NCBI GenBank assembly: GCA_937927625.1
Contig: CALBSD010000019.1
Coordinates: 1 to 22,417 of the forward strand
Length of the DNA: 22,417 nt
Direction of reading: 5' to 3'
Origin: an uncultured Actinomycetes bacterium
GTDB taxonomy: Bacteria > Actinomycetota > Acidimicrobiia > Acidimicrobiales > Ilumatobacteraceae
The notes under the pieces were generated by a model. That model saw only the letters and a program-made list of their open reading frames with translations. It had not been told where the DNA came from and did not search any database. The translations under genes were made by a program, and so were the position numbers. Below are positions 14,606 to 21,038 of this stretch, piece by piece; the stretch's first letter is position 1; each line of letters starts with the position of its first letter.

Positions 14606-14947
14606 ATGTTGGAACTCATCACCGCGGTTATTAAGCCGCACAAGTTGGATGACGTGAAGGAAGCACTTCTTGCCATCGGCATCAAGGGCATCACAGTCAC
14701 TGAGGTTCGCGGCTTTGGTCGCCAGGGCGGCAAGACCGAGGTCTACCGCGGATCGGAATACTCCATTGATTTCATCCCCAAGGTGAAGTTGGAAGTCATT
14801 GTTCCTGCCGCTGAGGTGTCATCAGTTATTGATGCCATCGTTGCAGCAGCCCGCACCGAGCGAATCGGTGATGGCAAGGTCTGGTCAATGCCTATCGGCA
14901 ACCTCATTCGTGTTCGTACCGGAGAAACTGGCACGGACGCGATTTAG
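14606..14947 (+). CDS. glnK: PII nitrogen regulatory protein, second copy
   Basis: A 113-residue PII protein, clearly paralogous to the one at 11298. The T-loop YRGSEY is kept, with Tyr52 corresponding to the canonical Tyr51 because of one extra N-terminal residue. The C-terminal signature ERIGDGKVWSMPIGNLIRVRTGE is intact. GGAAAGGA before the ATG supplies a ribosome site. It forms an operon with the second amt gene, 27 bp apart. The two PII copies probably pair with their own channels (inference from linkage). No adjacent full-length glnD is present to modify them. A stem-loop follows the stop. Confidence 0.96.
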   Translation: MLELITAVIKPHKLDDVKEALLAIGIKGITVTEVRGFGRQGGKTEVYRGSEYSIDFIPKVKLEVIVPAAEVSSVIDAIVAAARTERIGDGKVWSMPIGNLIRVRTGETGTDAI

Positions 14948-14957
14948 TCACAACAAC

Positions 14958-14996
14958 AAAAGGGCCTCGGTGGTAACACCGGGGCCCTTTCGTTTG
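14958..14996. terminator. Bidirectional terminator between PII and the antiporter fusion gene
   Basis: A long hairpin pairs AAAGGGCCTCGGTG (14959-14972) with CACCGGGGCCCTTT (14977-14990), with one T-G wobble and the four-base loop GTAA. A T-containing stretch (TTTCGTTTG) follows on the plus strand, and on the minus strand TTTTGTTGTTG follows. It sits between convergent genes ending at 14947 and 15008 and can serve both. Confidence 0.85.
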
Positions 14997-15007
14997 TCCA
15001 GGAACTA

Positions 15008-17596
15008 TTACGACAACAGCTTGACGATGCGTTGTTCTATTTGTGGCGACAACTTGTTACCAGCTCTGTCGGTGACTTCGAAACGATCATCCACTTGTCC
15101 GTCAACGGTGGCAATTCGTGCGTGGTGAATGTCCACTCCTGCACGTGAGAAGGCTGCAGCGATGTTGGAGAGAAGCCCTGGTTGGTCATCGCCAGAAATA
15201 TTGACAAACGTATTGATGGGATGACGATTGTGATCAAAGGTCACGGATAGTTGTGCGTTCTTCACACGGACACTCTTGCGACCATTGAAGCGAGAGAGAC
15301 GTGCATTGAGAGAACTAAGGAGTGCTTCTGAGTCGGGCTCAGATGATGCATCAACAGTGAAAGTGTCCAGCACTGCGCCATCGGGCCAAGTGGCGAGTGC
15401 GGCGCCAACGATGTTGAGACCGCGTTCACGGAAGGCATCGGTAATGCGGGCAAGAAGTGCCGACATGTCATATGCAACGACATGAACATTCCATGCAGCC
15501 CCATTGCGATCCACGTGCACCGTTGCCTGCCCACGCACGGGCATGGGGTGCAGCAGTTGCACAAGACGTGCGAGCTCTTCGGGCTCATGTGCAAGAACAA
15601 ATGCCGATGGAGCCGTGTCGATTCGGTACGCCAAAGAATCATCATTGAGGAAGCCGATGGCCTCGCTTCGACGAACTTCTTCTAGCGAGGCATATGCGCC
15701 ATCAAGAAGTTCGGGGTGGGCGAGAAGTTGCTGTACGGAAGTAGTGATGTCGAGGAGTACAGCGAAGCCTTCGTCTTCAAGTGCAACGCGACATTCAGTC
15801 AGGATGCGGCAACGCTCCACGCTCAAAGGGTTTCCGAGATAGCCAGCCAATTGCGCGAGCAAAAGGTTGTCGGCTTCATATGGAAGCGATGTCACTGCAG
15901 TTTCGAGAAGTGAAGACGCATTGGTCAGTGAAGCAATTTCTTTCCGCACTTCTGACGGAAGCGAGAGTGAGTTGATGAATCCAAGATCAACTGCCGTCAA
16001 CAGGGGTTCGTCTGTGATGTCCACCATGAACGCGGCAATTAACAGAGCACAATCATTCAGTGTGGGCGCTGGCATTCGACGACGGATGGCGGTCACTATG
16101 GGGAATGACATCGCAGCATTCGGATCAAGATCTGCAATATCGGTTCGACGATGCTGCAGCATGAGTGCAATCGGTGGAAATGCCCGGTCGATCACATTGG
16201 ACGCTTCCAGTAATCGCCACGAACGAACATTGCCGCGCATCAGGACGTCAAGAAGTAACTCGGTTGCTGCTGTATCCCACACCAGAGGAGTTTCGCGTTC
16301 CTCATGAAGCCACTGGAGAACCAACTCGTCTGGCTGCGTGGTGGCGGCCCCAACCGCTGCGCTCAACGCACGCGCCAACACGTCTGATGATGCCGTGGAT
16401 ATTGATTGTCTGGGAGTTGACAATTTTCGTGCGCGGTACTTCAACAACGGTGGGGTGATGACAGTTGTTGCCAACACCATCAGAATGACGACTGCAAATA
16501 AGTCATCGTGAAACACGCCGAGTGAAACGCCAGTAGCGGCAACGATGAAGCCGACTTCGCCGCGAGGAATCATTCCGATTCCAACGGTCAACTTGTCGGC
16601 TGTGGTTCTGACTGCGCCGAAAGAAGAAACAAGCTTTGTGAGACCTGCAACAACAATGAAGACGGCAGACAATGCCAACACATGGCCATCGACAAATTTA
16701 TGAATGTCGGTGCTGATTCCGATGCCGACGAAGAACACGGGAATCACCACGAGCCCAAGCGAGCTCAAATCTCGTGAGGTTCGTTCGCGATGTGGAGATG
16801 CGCCGATTGCCATTCCTGCAATGAATGCTCCGATAATCGGGGCAAGACCGGCCAATGCTGCAACGCCAGAGAATGCAGCGATGGTGATGATGCTGACGAC
16901 AGAGGAAGTGGTTGCGCCCGCGTTGCGTTCGTCAAGGAATGCATTGATACGTGGCAACACAATGAACCCAACGAGCCCAGCACCGACGATGAACAGAATC
17001 GCGACACCGAAAGTCGACAGTGCATGAAGCACATCGATGTGTCCGCTCTTCACGGTGCCTGCGACAACTGTGAGGACAACTAGTCCCAGTACGTCGTCTG
17101 CAACTGCTGCGCCCAGAACAATGCGTGACTCGATGGAGGACAGCATCTTCAAGTCGCCGAACACACGTGCAGTGATTCCGATGCTCGTGGCTGCAAGCGC
17201 CGTGCCAAGAAACAATGACGTGGCCATCGATTCGTCGAGCAACACTCCAGCGATAGTTCCCGCGATCATTGGCAGTACAACGCCGAGTGTCGCGACAGAC
17301 AACGCCGCGCGTCCCACTCGACGCAAGCCGGCAAGGTCGACGTGTAGCCCGACTTCGGCCAACAGAACAATGACGCCAAGTTCCGACAATAGAGAGAGGT
17401 AATCGCTGGGGGTGACGACACCGAACACCGATGGTCCGAGAATGATGCCTGCAATGATTTCGCCGACAACGGCAGGTGCGCCGATGCGTTCGGCAAGAGA
17501 GCCACCGAGACGTGCCACCAAAAGGATCGCCGCAAGGCTGAGAAGGATGGTGTCCAACTTCAAGTGGCCAGAGGAGGCCAGGAGCACCGAATTCAT
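15008..17596 (-). CDS. CPA2 cation:proton antiporter fused to a GlnD-like degenerate HD region and two ACT domains
   Basis: One uninterrupted 862-codon frame. Residues 1-390 are a full CPA2 (Kef/NhaS-type) antiporter with about twelve helices: GAPAVVGEIIAGIILGP, AATSIGITARVF, the ion-site Asp pair Asp167-Asp168 (AAVADDVLGL), VIPVFFVGIGI and IPRGEVGFI. Residues about 403-640 are helical and read like the HD half of GlnD without its metal-binding residues: LLIAAFMVDITDEP stands where GlnD would have an HDIGK-type motif. FVLAHEPEELARLVQLL (666 on) resembles the GlnD linker. ACT1 (about 700-765) contains YDMSALLARITDAFRERGLNIV and DGAVLDTFTVD. ACT2 (about 790-862) contains DDQPGLLSNIAAAFSRAGVDI and DGQVDDRFEVTDRAGNKL. 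GlnD ACT domains sense glutamine, so gating of ion exchange by an amino acid is inferred. No ribosome site is seen; the winged-helix gene ends 8 bp upstream. Confidence 0.88.
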   Translation of the reverse strand: MNSVLLASSGHLKLDTILLSLAAILLVARLGGSLAERIGAPAVVGEIIAGIILGPSVFGVVTPSDYLSLLSELGVIVLLAEVGLHVDLAGLRRVGRAALSVATLGVVLPMIAGTIAGVLLDESMATSLFLGTALAATSIGITARVFGDLKMLSSIESRIVLGAAVADDVLGLVVLTVVAGTVKSGHIDVLHALSTFGVAILFIVGAGLVGFIVLPRINAFLDERNAGATTSSVVSIITIAAFSGVAALAGLAPIIGAFIAGMAIGASPHRERTSRDLSSLGLVVIPVFFVGIGISTDIHKFVDGHVLALSAVFIVVAGLTKLVSSFGAVRTTADKLTVGIGMIPRGEVGFIVAATGVSLGVFHDDLFAVVILMVLATTVITPPLLKYRARKLSTPRQSISTASSDVLARALSAAVGAATTQPDELVLQWLHEERETPLVWDTAATELLLDVLMRGNVRSWRLLEASNVIDRAFPPIALMLQHRRTDIADLDPNAAMSFPIVTAIRRRMPAPTLNDCALLIAAFMVDITDEPLLTAVDLGFINSLSLPSEVRKEIASLTNASSLLETAVTSLPYEADNLLLAQLAGYLGNPLSVERCRILTECRVALEDEGFAVLLDITTSVQQLLAHPELLDGAYASLEEVRRSEAIGFLNDDSLAYRIDTAPSAFVLAHEPEELARLVQLLHPMPVRGQATVHVDRNGAAWNVHVVAYDMSALLARITDAFRERGLNIVGAALATWPDGAVLDTFTVDASSEPDSEALLSSLNARLSRFNGRKSVRVKNAQLSVTFDHNRHPINTFVNISGDDQPGLLSNIAAAFSRAGVDIHHARIATVDGQVDDRFEVTDRAGNKLSPQIEQRIVKLLS

Positions 17597-17604
17597 TCCA
17601 TGAG

Positions 17605-17898
17605 TTATAACTGAGAACCCATCGTCTCAATGATGTAGCTGGCCAATTTCAGCCCCGCCACGCTCAGCATCCATCCACGGCGACGAACCGTGACAATGGC
17701 TTCTGGGCCAAGCCAGCGGCGAACGGACACAAGAGAAGCGTCCACCCTGCGAGCAGAGGTGTTGTCAATGCCTGACTGGCGCGCAATGAACTCACGGCCA
17801 ACGACGCGGCCGCTGGATTCGACCAATACCTTCAGGACTTTGAGGTCGAGAGGGGTGGGCTGAATATCTCGGTCTTTGTCGATGTCCAGCTCTGGCAT
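17605..17898 (-). CDS. Stand-alone OmpR/PhoB-type winged-helix DNA-binding protein
   Basis: A 97-residue protein with only the effector half of an OmpR-class regulator. TPLDLKVLKVLVESSGRVVGREFIARQSG leads into a recognition helix ARRVDASLVSVRRWLG and a C-terminal wing TVRRRGWML (about residues 15-77). There is no receiver domain, so it is not a classical response regulator. A short hydrophobic C-terminal helix (LKLASYIIETM) may serve dimerisation. It stops 8 bp before the antiporter-fusion start, so the two form an operon. Control of that operon, and perhaps of the divergent acyl-CoA dehydrogenase, is inferred. A direct repeat with an 11-bp period lies in the divergent gap. Confidence 0.8.
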   Translation of the reverse strand: MPELDIDKDRDIQPTPLDLKVLKVLVESSGRVVGREFIARQSGIDNTSARRVDASLVSVRRWLGPEAIVTVRRRGWMLSVAGLKLASYIIETMGSQL

Positions 17899-17944
17899 GG
17901 GTTCACCGTACGGCAGGCAGTTTTCAGGTCTGTTCGCCCCTTGT

Positions 17945-17962
17945 AAACGGTGTGTGAACGGT
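17945..17962. promoter_or_regulatory. Candidate direct-repeat operator for the OmpR-type regulator
   Basis: AACGGT occurs at 17946-17951 and again at 17957-17962, exactly 11 bp apart, in the 116-bp gap between the winged-helix gene and the acyl-CoA dehydrogenase. Tandem half-sites one helical turn apart are the normal target of OmpR/PhoB-family winged helices. The repeat would fall between a weak -35-like TTGTAA (17941-17946) and the region before the dehydrogenase start. Confidence 0.4.
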
Positions 17963-18014
17963 CATACCCATCCGATTGGGGGAATCCGTGACTTTTCCGA
18001 CAGAATCGGAACTC

Positions 18015-19250
18015 ATGGAACTCACCTATGCCCCCGAAGACGAACAGTTCCGCGCGGAGATCCGCGCCTGGCTGCAGGAAAACTTGCCGAAGGGCTGGTT
18101 CGACAAAGGTTTCGAAATGTCGAACGACGAACGCAAGAAGTTCAACGATGAATGGCCAAGCAAGCTGTTCTCCGGTGGATGGATTTGCGCAACCTGGCCA
18201 AAGGAATACGGCGGCAAGGGCCTGACCACTATGCAAGGCGTTGTTCTTTCAGAAGAGTTTGCGAACGCAAAGGCACCAATGCGTGCTGACTTCTTCGGCG
18301 ACACACTCGTTGGTCCAACACTTCTTCAGTGGGGTACCGAAGAGCAGAAGAAAGAATTCCTTCCTCAGATTCTCAACGGCAGCATGCGCTGGTGCCAAGG
18401 TTTCTCCGAGCCAAACTCCGGTTCCGACCTTGCAAGCTTGAAGACAACTGCAGTTCTCGACGGTGACGAATGGGTCATCAACGGCCAGAAGGTGTGGACC
18501 ACTCAAGGTCACCACGCCGACTACTGCTTCCTTCTCACACGCACAGATCCTGATGCGCCAAAGCACAAGGGCATCTCGTACTTGCTCGTTCCAATGCGTC
18601 AGCCTGGCGTTGAAGTGCGCGGCATTGTTCAGCCAGACGGCACTGCAGAGTTCTGCGAAGTGTTTTTCGACAATGCACGTTGCCCGAAGGACAATGTTGT
18701 TGGTGGCGTGAACAACGGCTGGATCGTTACAAACTCCACCCTCGCTTTCGAGCGCGGCATGAGCGCCACCACCGGTTACCGCCGCTTCGAGTCTGAGTAC
18801 AAGGCAATGGTTCGCGGTGCAAAGGAAAACGGCACTATCGACGATCCAAAGATTCGTCAGCGCCTCATGACCTATTACACCAAGATTCAGATTCTCAAGA
18901 TCAACGGTCTTCGTTCACTTTCCACCACTCTGATGGGCAAGAAGGATCCAAGTATGGCTGCACTCGGTGCGACCAACAAGATGTTCTGGACCGAAATGCA
19001 CAAGGAAGCAATGGAGCTTGCTCTTGACATCTCTGGTGCCGACGCAATGCTTGTTGACTACGCAATGGGTGACGGCAACTGGCCAGGAACCGCACGCGAG
19101 AAGCGTCGTGAGGGTTACCCCGTCAGCGGCATGATGTCAGCGTTCTTCTTCTCTCGTTCCGAAACCATTTGGGGTGGAACAAGCCAGATCCAGCGCAACA
19201 TCGTTGGCGAGCGCGTCCTTGGTCTTCCAAAGGAACCATCGAGCAAGTAA
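18015..19250 (+). CDS. Acyl-CoA dehydrogenase (FadE-like)
   Basis: An FAD-dependent acyl-CoA dehydrogenase of 411 residues that introduces a trans-2 double bond into acyl-CoA and passes electrons to ETF. The ATG at 18015 gives the usual family beginning MELTYAPEDEQFRAEIRAWL. A GTG at 17988 with GGGGGA upstream is a serious alternative, adding nine residues. The FAD/substrate motif GFSEPNSGSDLASL lies at about 129-142. The C-terminal signature reads SETIWGGTSQIQRN, so the Glu that many short- and medium-chain enzymes have in the EGT position is Gly. Glu246 in LAFERG corresponds to the alternative base position of long-chain and isovaleryl-CoA enzymes (my alignment by eye). The substrate is unknown. 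It is divergent from the winged-helix gene. Confidence 0.93.
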   Translation: MELTYAPEDEQFRAEIRAWLQENLPKGWFDKGFEMSNDERKKFNDEWPSKLFSGGWICATWPKEYGGKGLTTMQGVVLSEEFANAKAPMRADFFGDTLVGPTLLQWGTEEQKKEFLPQILNGSMRWCQGFSEPNSGSDLASLKTTAVLDGDEWVINGQKVWTTQGHHADYCFLLTRTDPDAPKHKGISYLLVPMRQPGVEVRGIVQPDGTAEFCEVFFDNARCPKDNVVGGVNNGWIVTNSTLAFERGMSATTGYRRFESEYKAMVRGAKENGTIDDPKIRQRLMTYYTKIQILKINGLRSLSTTLMGKKDPSMAALGATNKMFWTEMHKEAMELALDISGADAMLVDYAMGDGNWPGTAREKRREGYPVSGMMSAFFFSRSETIWGGTSQIQRNIVGERVLGLPKEPSSK

Positions 19251-19279
19251 AAACTTTGCCTGTTGCGTAGTGTGTCTAC

Positions 19280-19801
19280 GTGGCAGTTGCTAAGACAACA
19301 ATTGAAATGTTTCGCGGAACGGTCAAGGCTCCTTTTGGAATCTTGACCGTTGTCGCATCTGACAAAGGTGTGCGTTTTTGCATGTTCGAAGAGGATGCGC
19401 ATCCCAAGTCGTTTGACGGTCTGCGCATCAAGGACGATGCCAACCATCCAATGGTGAAAGAAGCGCTTACTCAATTGCGTGAGTACTTCGCTGGCACTCG
19501 TAAAAAGTTTGACGTGAAGCTCGATTTACAGGGAACAGAGTTTCAGGTTGCGGCGTGGAAATCGTTGGCAAAAGTTCCGTACGGAAAGACCGCTTCATAC
19601 GCGCAACAAGCTGCATCAATTGGCCGTCCGAAAGCCGTGCGTGCCATAGGTGGAGCAAATGGGCGTAACCCCGTTGTCGTCATCCTTCCGTGTCACCGCA
19701 TTATCGGAGCAGACGGATCTCTCACTGGTTTTGGTGGGGGATTGCCCGTGAAAGTGTGGCTACTTGAGCACGAACAGAAGATGTCCGCACAGTCCAAGTA
19801 A
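19280..19801 (+). CDS. ogt: Methylated-DNA--protein-cysteine S-methyltransferase (O6-alkylguanine-DNA alkyltransferase)
   Basis: A 173-residue suicide repair protein that moves methyl groups from O6-methylguanine to its own cysteine. The active site ILPCHRIIG places Cys138. Arg121 in VRAIGGANGRNP is the arginine that helps flip out the base. FQVAAWKSLAKVPYGKTASY is the DNA-binding helix-turn-helix region. The start is uncertain: GTG at 19280 fits the spacing and a possible leaderless promoter, while the ATG at 19307 gives a shorter N-terminus. Neither has a good ribosome site. It follows the dehydrogenase after 29 bp. With the UDG at 5693 it is the second DNA repair gene in the window, but the two are not linked. 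Confidence 0.93.
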   Translation: MAVAKTTIEMFRGTVKAPFGILTVVASDKGVRFCMFEEDAHPKSFDGLRIKDDANHPMVKEALTQLREYFAGTRKKFDVKLDLQGTEFQVAAWKSLAKVPYGKTASYAQQAASIGRPKAVRAIGGANGRNPVVVILPCHRIIGADGSLTGFGGGLPVKVWLLEHEQKMSAQSK

Positions 19802-19823
19802 CTGATTGCGTAAGGTTGCAGGC

Positions 19824-20174
19824 ATGACTCTTGCCTCGAACGTTCTTGCAGTTCTCCTCATCATCGTGTGCGTCGGCTCAGCCTTGATGGATTTCAAGAA
19901 GCCAGAACAACTTGTGCAGTCGATGAACAAGTTGCGTATTCCACTGAATGCACTTCCCGTCCTTGGTGCCATCAAGATTGCTGCAGCAGTTGGCCTCATC
20001 CTCGGTTTCGGCAACATCCGTTTGGCCGAAGTGACTGGTGCATGTTTGTGCGCCTACTTCGCAATCGCAACAACGACGCACACACGCGTCAAGGACAGTA
20101 TTCGGGACACAGCTCCAGCTTTTGCCTTGTTGGTTGTATCGATGTTGTTTGTGCTTACAACATTCGCGCGGTAA
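19824..20174 (+). CDS. DoxX-like small membrane protein
   Basis: A 116-residue protein with four predicted transmembrane helices (about 4-22, 43-62, 67-86, 95-114). The pattern matches the DoxX-like family: GSALMDFKKPE after the first helix, LPVLGAIKIAAAVGLILG in the second, and a polar loop TTHTRVKDSIRDTAPAF before the last. The function of these proteins is poorly defined; they are sometimes tied to redox or quinone processes. The ATG at 19824 is chosen over the TTG at 19806 because AAGG stands eight bases upstream. It follows the alkyltransferase by 22 bp and is convergent with the DUF2889 gene. Confidence 0.83.
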   Translation: MTLASNVLAVLLIIVCVGSALMDFKKPEQLVQSMNKLRIPLNALPVLGAIKIAAAVGLILGFGNIRLAEVTGACLCAYFAIATTTHTRVKDSIRDTAPAFALLVVSMLFVLTTFAR

Positions 20175-20186
20175 GCCAACTCGGGT

Positions 20187-20855
20187 TTAGCCGCGCAACT
20201 TTTCCCACTCGGAATCTTCGAGTCCGAGTTTCTTGAATCGTTTTGAAATCCACAATGGCACTTCCATCGGAAGACCTTGTTCAATCTCGGAGACCATTTG
20301 ACCGTTCTCATCCCACATATGACACGTGTTGAGATTCATGGCGTAACCACGACGACGATCTTCTTTGCTCATAGCGGCACGGTCTTCGGAAGAAACTGAT
20401 GTTGAACCGATGCGCATCGACCAGATGCTCTGAATAGCAACGGGTGCCATGGCTGTCAACATTGCGCCGATGTGTGTGCATCCACGAGGCCCACCGAAGA
20501 GCTCTTTCACTTTTGCATTGAAGCCACGTGCAATCGATAAGCCGACCAATTTGTCATAGGCCGGAACGATGTCGGTGCAGTGCGTGTGTGGACGTTCGTG
20601 GAACTCCACATTCGCTCCAACGATTTCCAATGAAGGAAACGCAATTTCGAGGTCAACAATCATGTGGTGTACCCACAAGGTTTCTGGGTCATCCTTCACG
20701 TACAAGCCAGCGGGCTTCTCGTCGAAGATGACGCCACGCATGAGGAACTTGTCTTCGCTCAACTTGTATGTACGGATTTCATACCGACGTGTATGAATCA
20801 GCTTTCCGCCTTGAGGTGGAGCAGGGAAGTAATCGTTACTGGACACGGGAAACAC
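20187..20855 (-). CDS. DUF2889 family protein
   Basis: A 222-residue protein matching DUF2889 by pattern. It has an N-terminal HTRRYEIRTYKL strand, RGVIFDEKPAG, HHMIVDLEIAFPSLEIVGANVEF with a short His/Cys patch (ERPHTHCTD), then LVGLSIARGFNAKVKELFGGPRGCTHIGAMLTAMAP, the most conserved block. The His-Cys-Thr-His residues could bind a metal, but the function is unknown; relatives are often near acyl-CoA metabolism genes, as I recall. The start is a GTG at 20855 without a ribosome site, so a leaderless mRNA is possible and the start is uncertain. No signal peptide is seen. It is convergent with DoxX (12-bp gap) and divergent from the multicopper oxidase. Confidence 0.83.
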   Translation of the reverse strand: MFPVSSNDYFPAPPQGGKLIHTRRYEIRTYKLSEDKFLMRGVIFDEKPAGLYVKDDPETLWVHHMIVDLEIAFPSLEIVGANVEFHERPHTHCTDIVPAYDKLVGLSIARGFNAKVKELFGGPRGCTHIGAMLTAMAPVAIQSIWSMRIGSTSVSSEDRAAMSKEDRRRGYAMNLNTCHMWDENGQMVSEIEQGLPMEVPLWISKRFKKLGLEDSEWEKLRG

Positions 20856-21038
20856 TGTGTCAGAGTCAGAACTCGTTAGGCGAACCGAACAACGAAGTAT
20901 GTAAATAACCCTGTGTTTATAGGGCTAATTGCGTGACAGAAAACTACAGACAATTGCGACTTTTAAGGAATGCCTAACAAGGGGGTGCAGGCATACGGTG
21001 AGGAATGAGGCCACATGTGGTCTTAAGGGAGAAGCAAA
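20856..21038. other. Divergent intergenic region without recognised sites
   Basis: A 183-bp gap between the DUF2889 gene and the multicopper oxidase gene. It is AT-richer around 20895-20970. I see no convincing hairpin, copper-operator dyad or -10/-35 pair. The only clear element is the AGGGAGA ribosome site just before 21039. Confidence 0.5.

Noticed and set aside
15008..17596. Annotation of the fusion as a GlnD uridylyltransferase
   Set aside because: There is no nucleotidyltransferase domain, the HD residues are missing, and the N-terminal half is a membrane antiporter.
16932..17630. Minus-strand 232-codon frame rich in Arg, Cys and His overlapping the antiporter N-terminus
   Set aside because: It is an out-of-frame shadow of the antiporter membrane helices.
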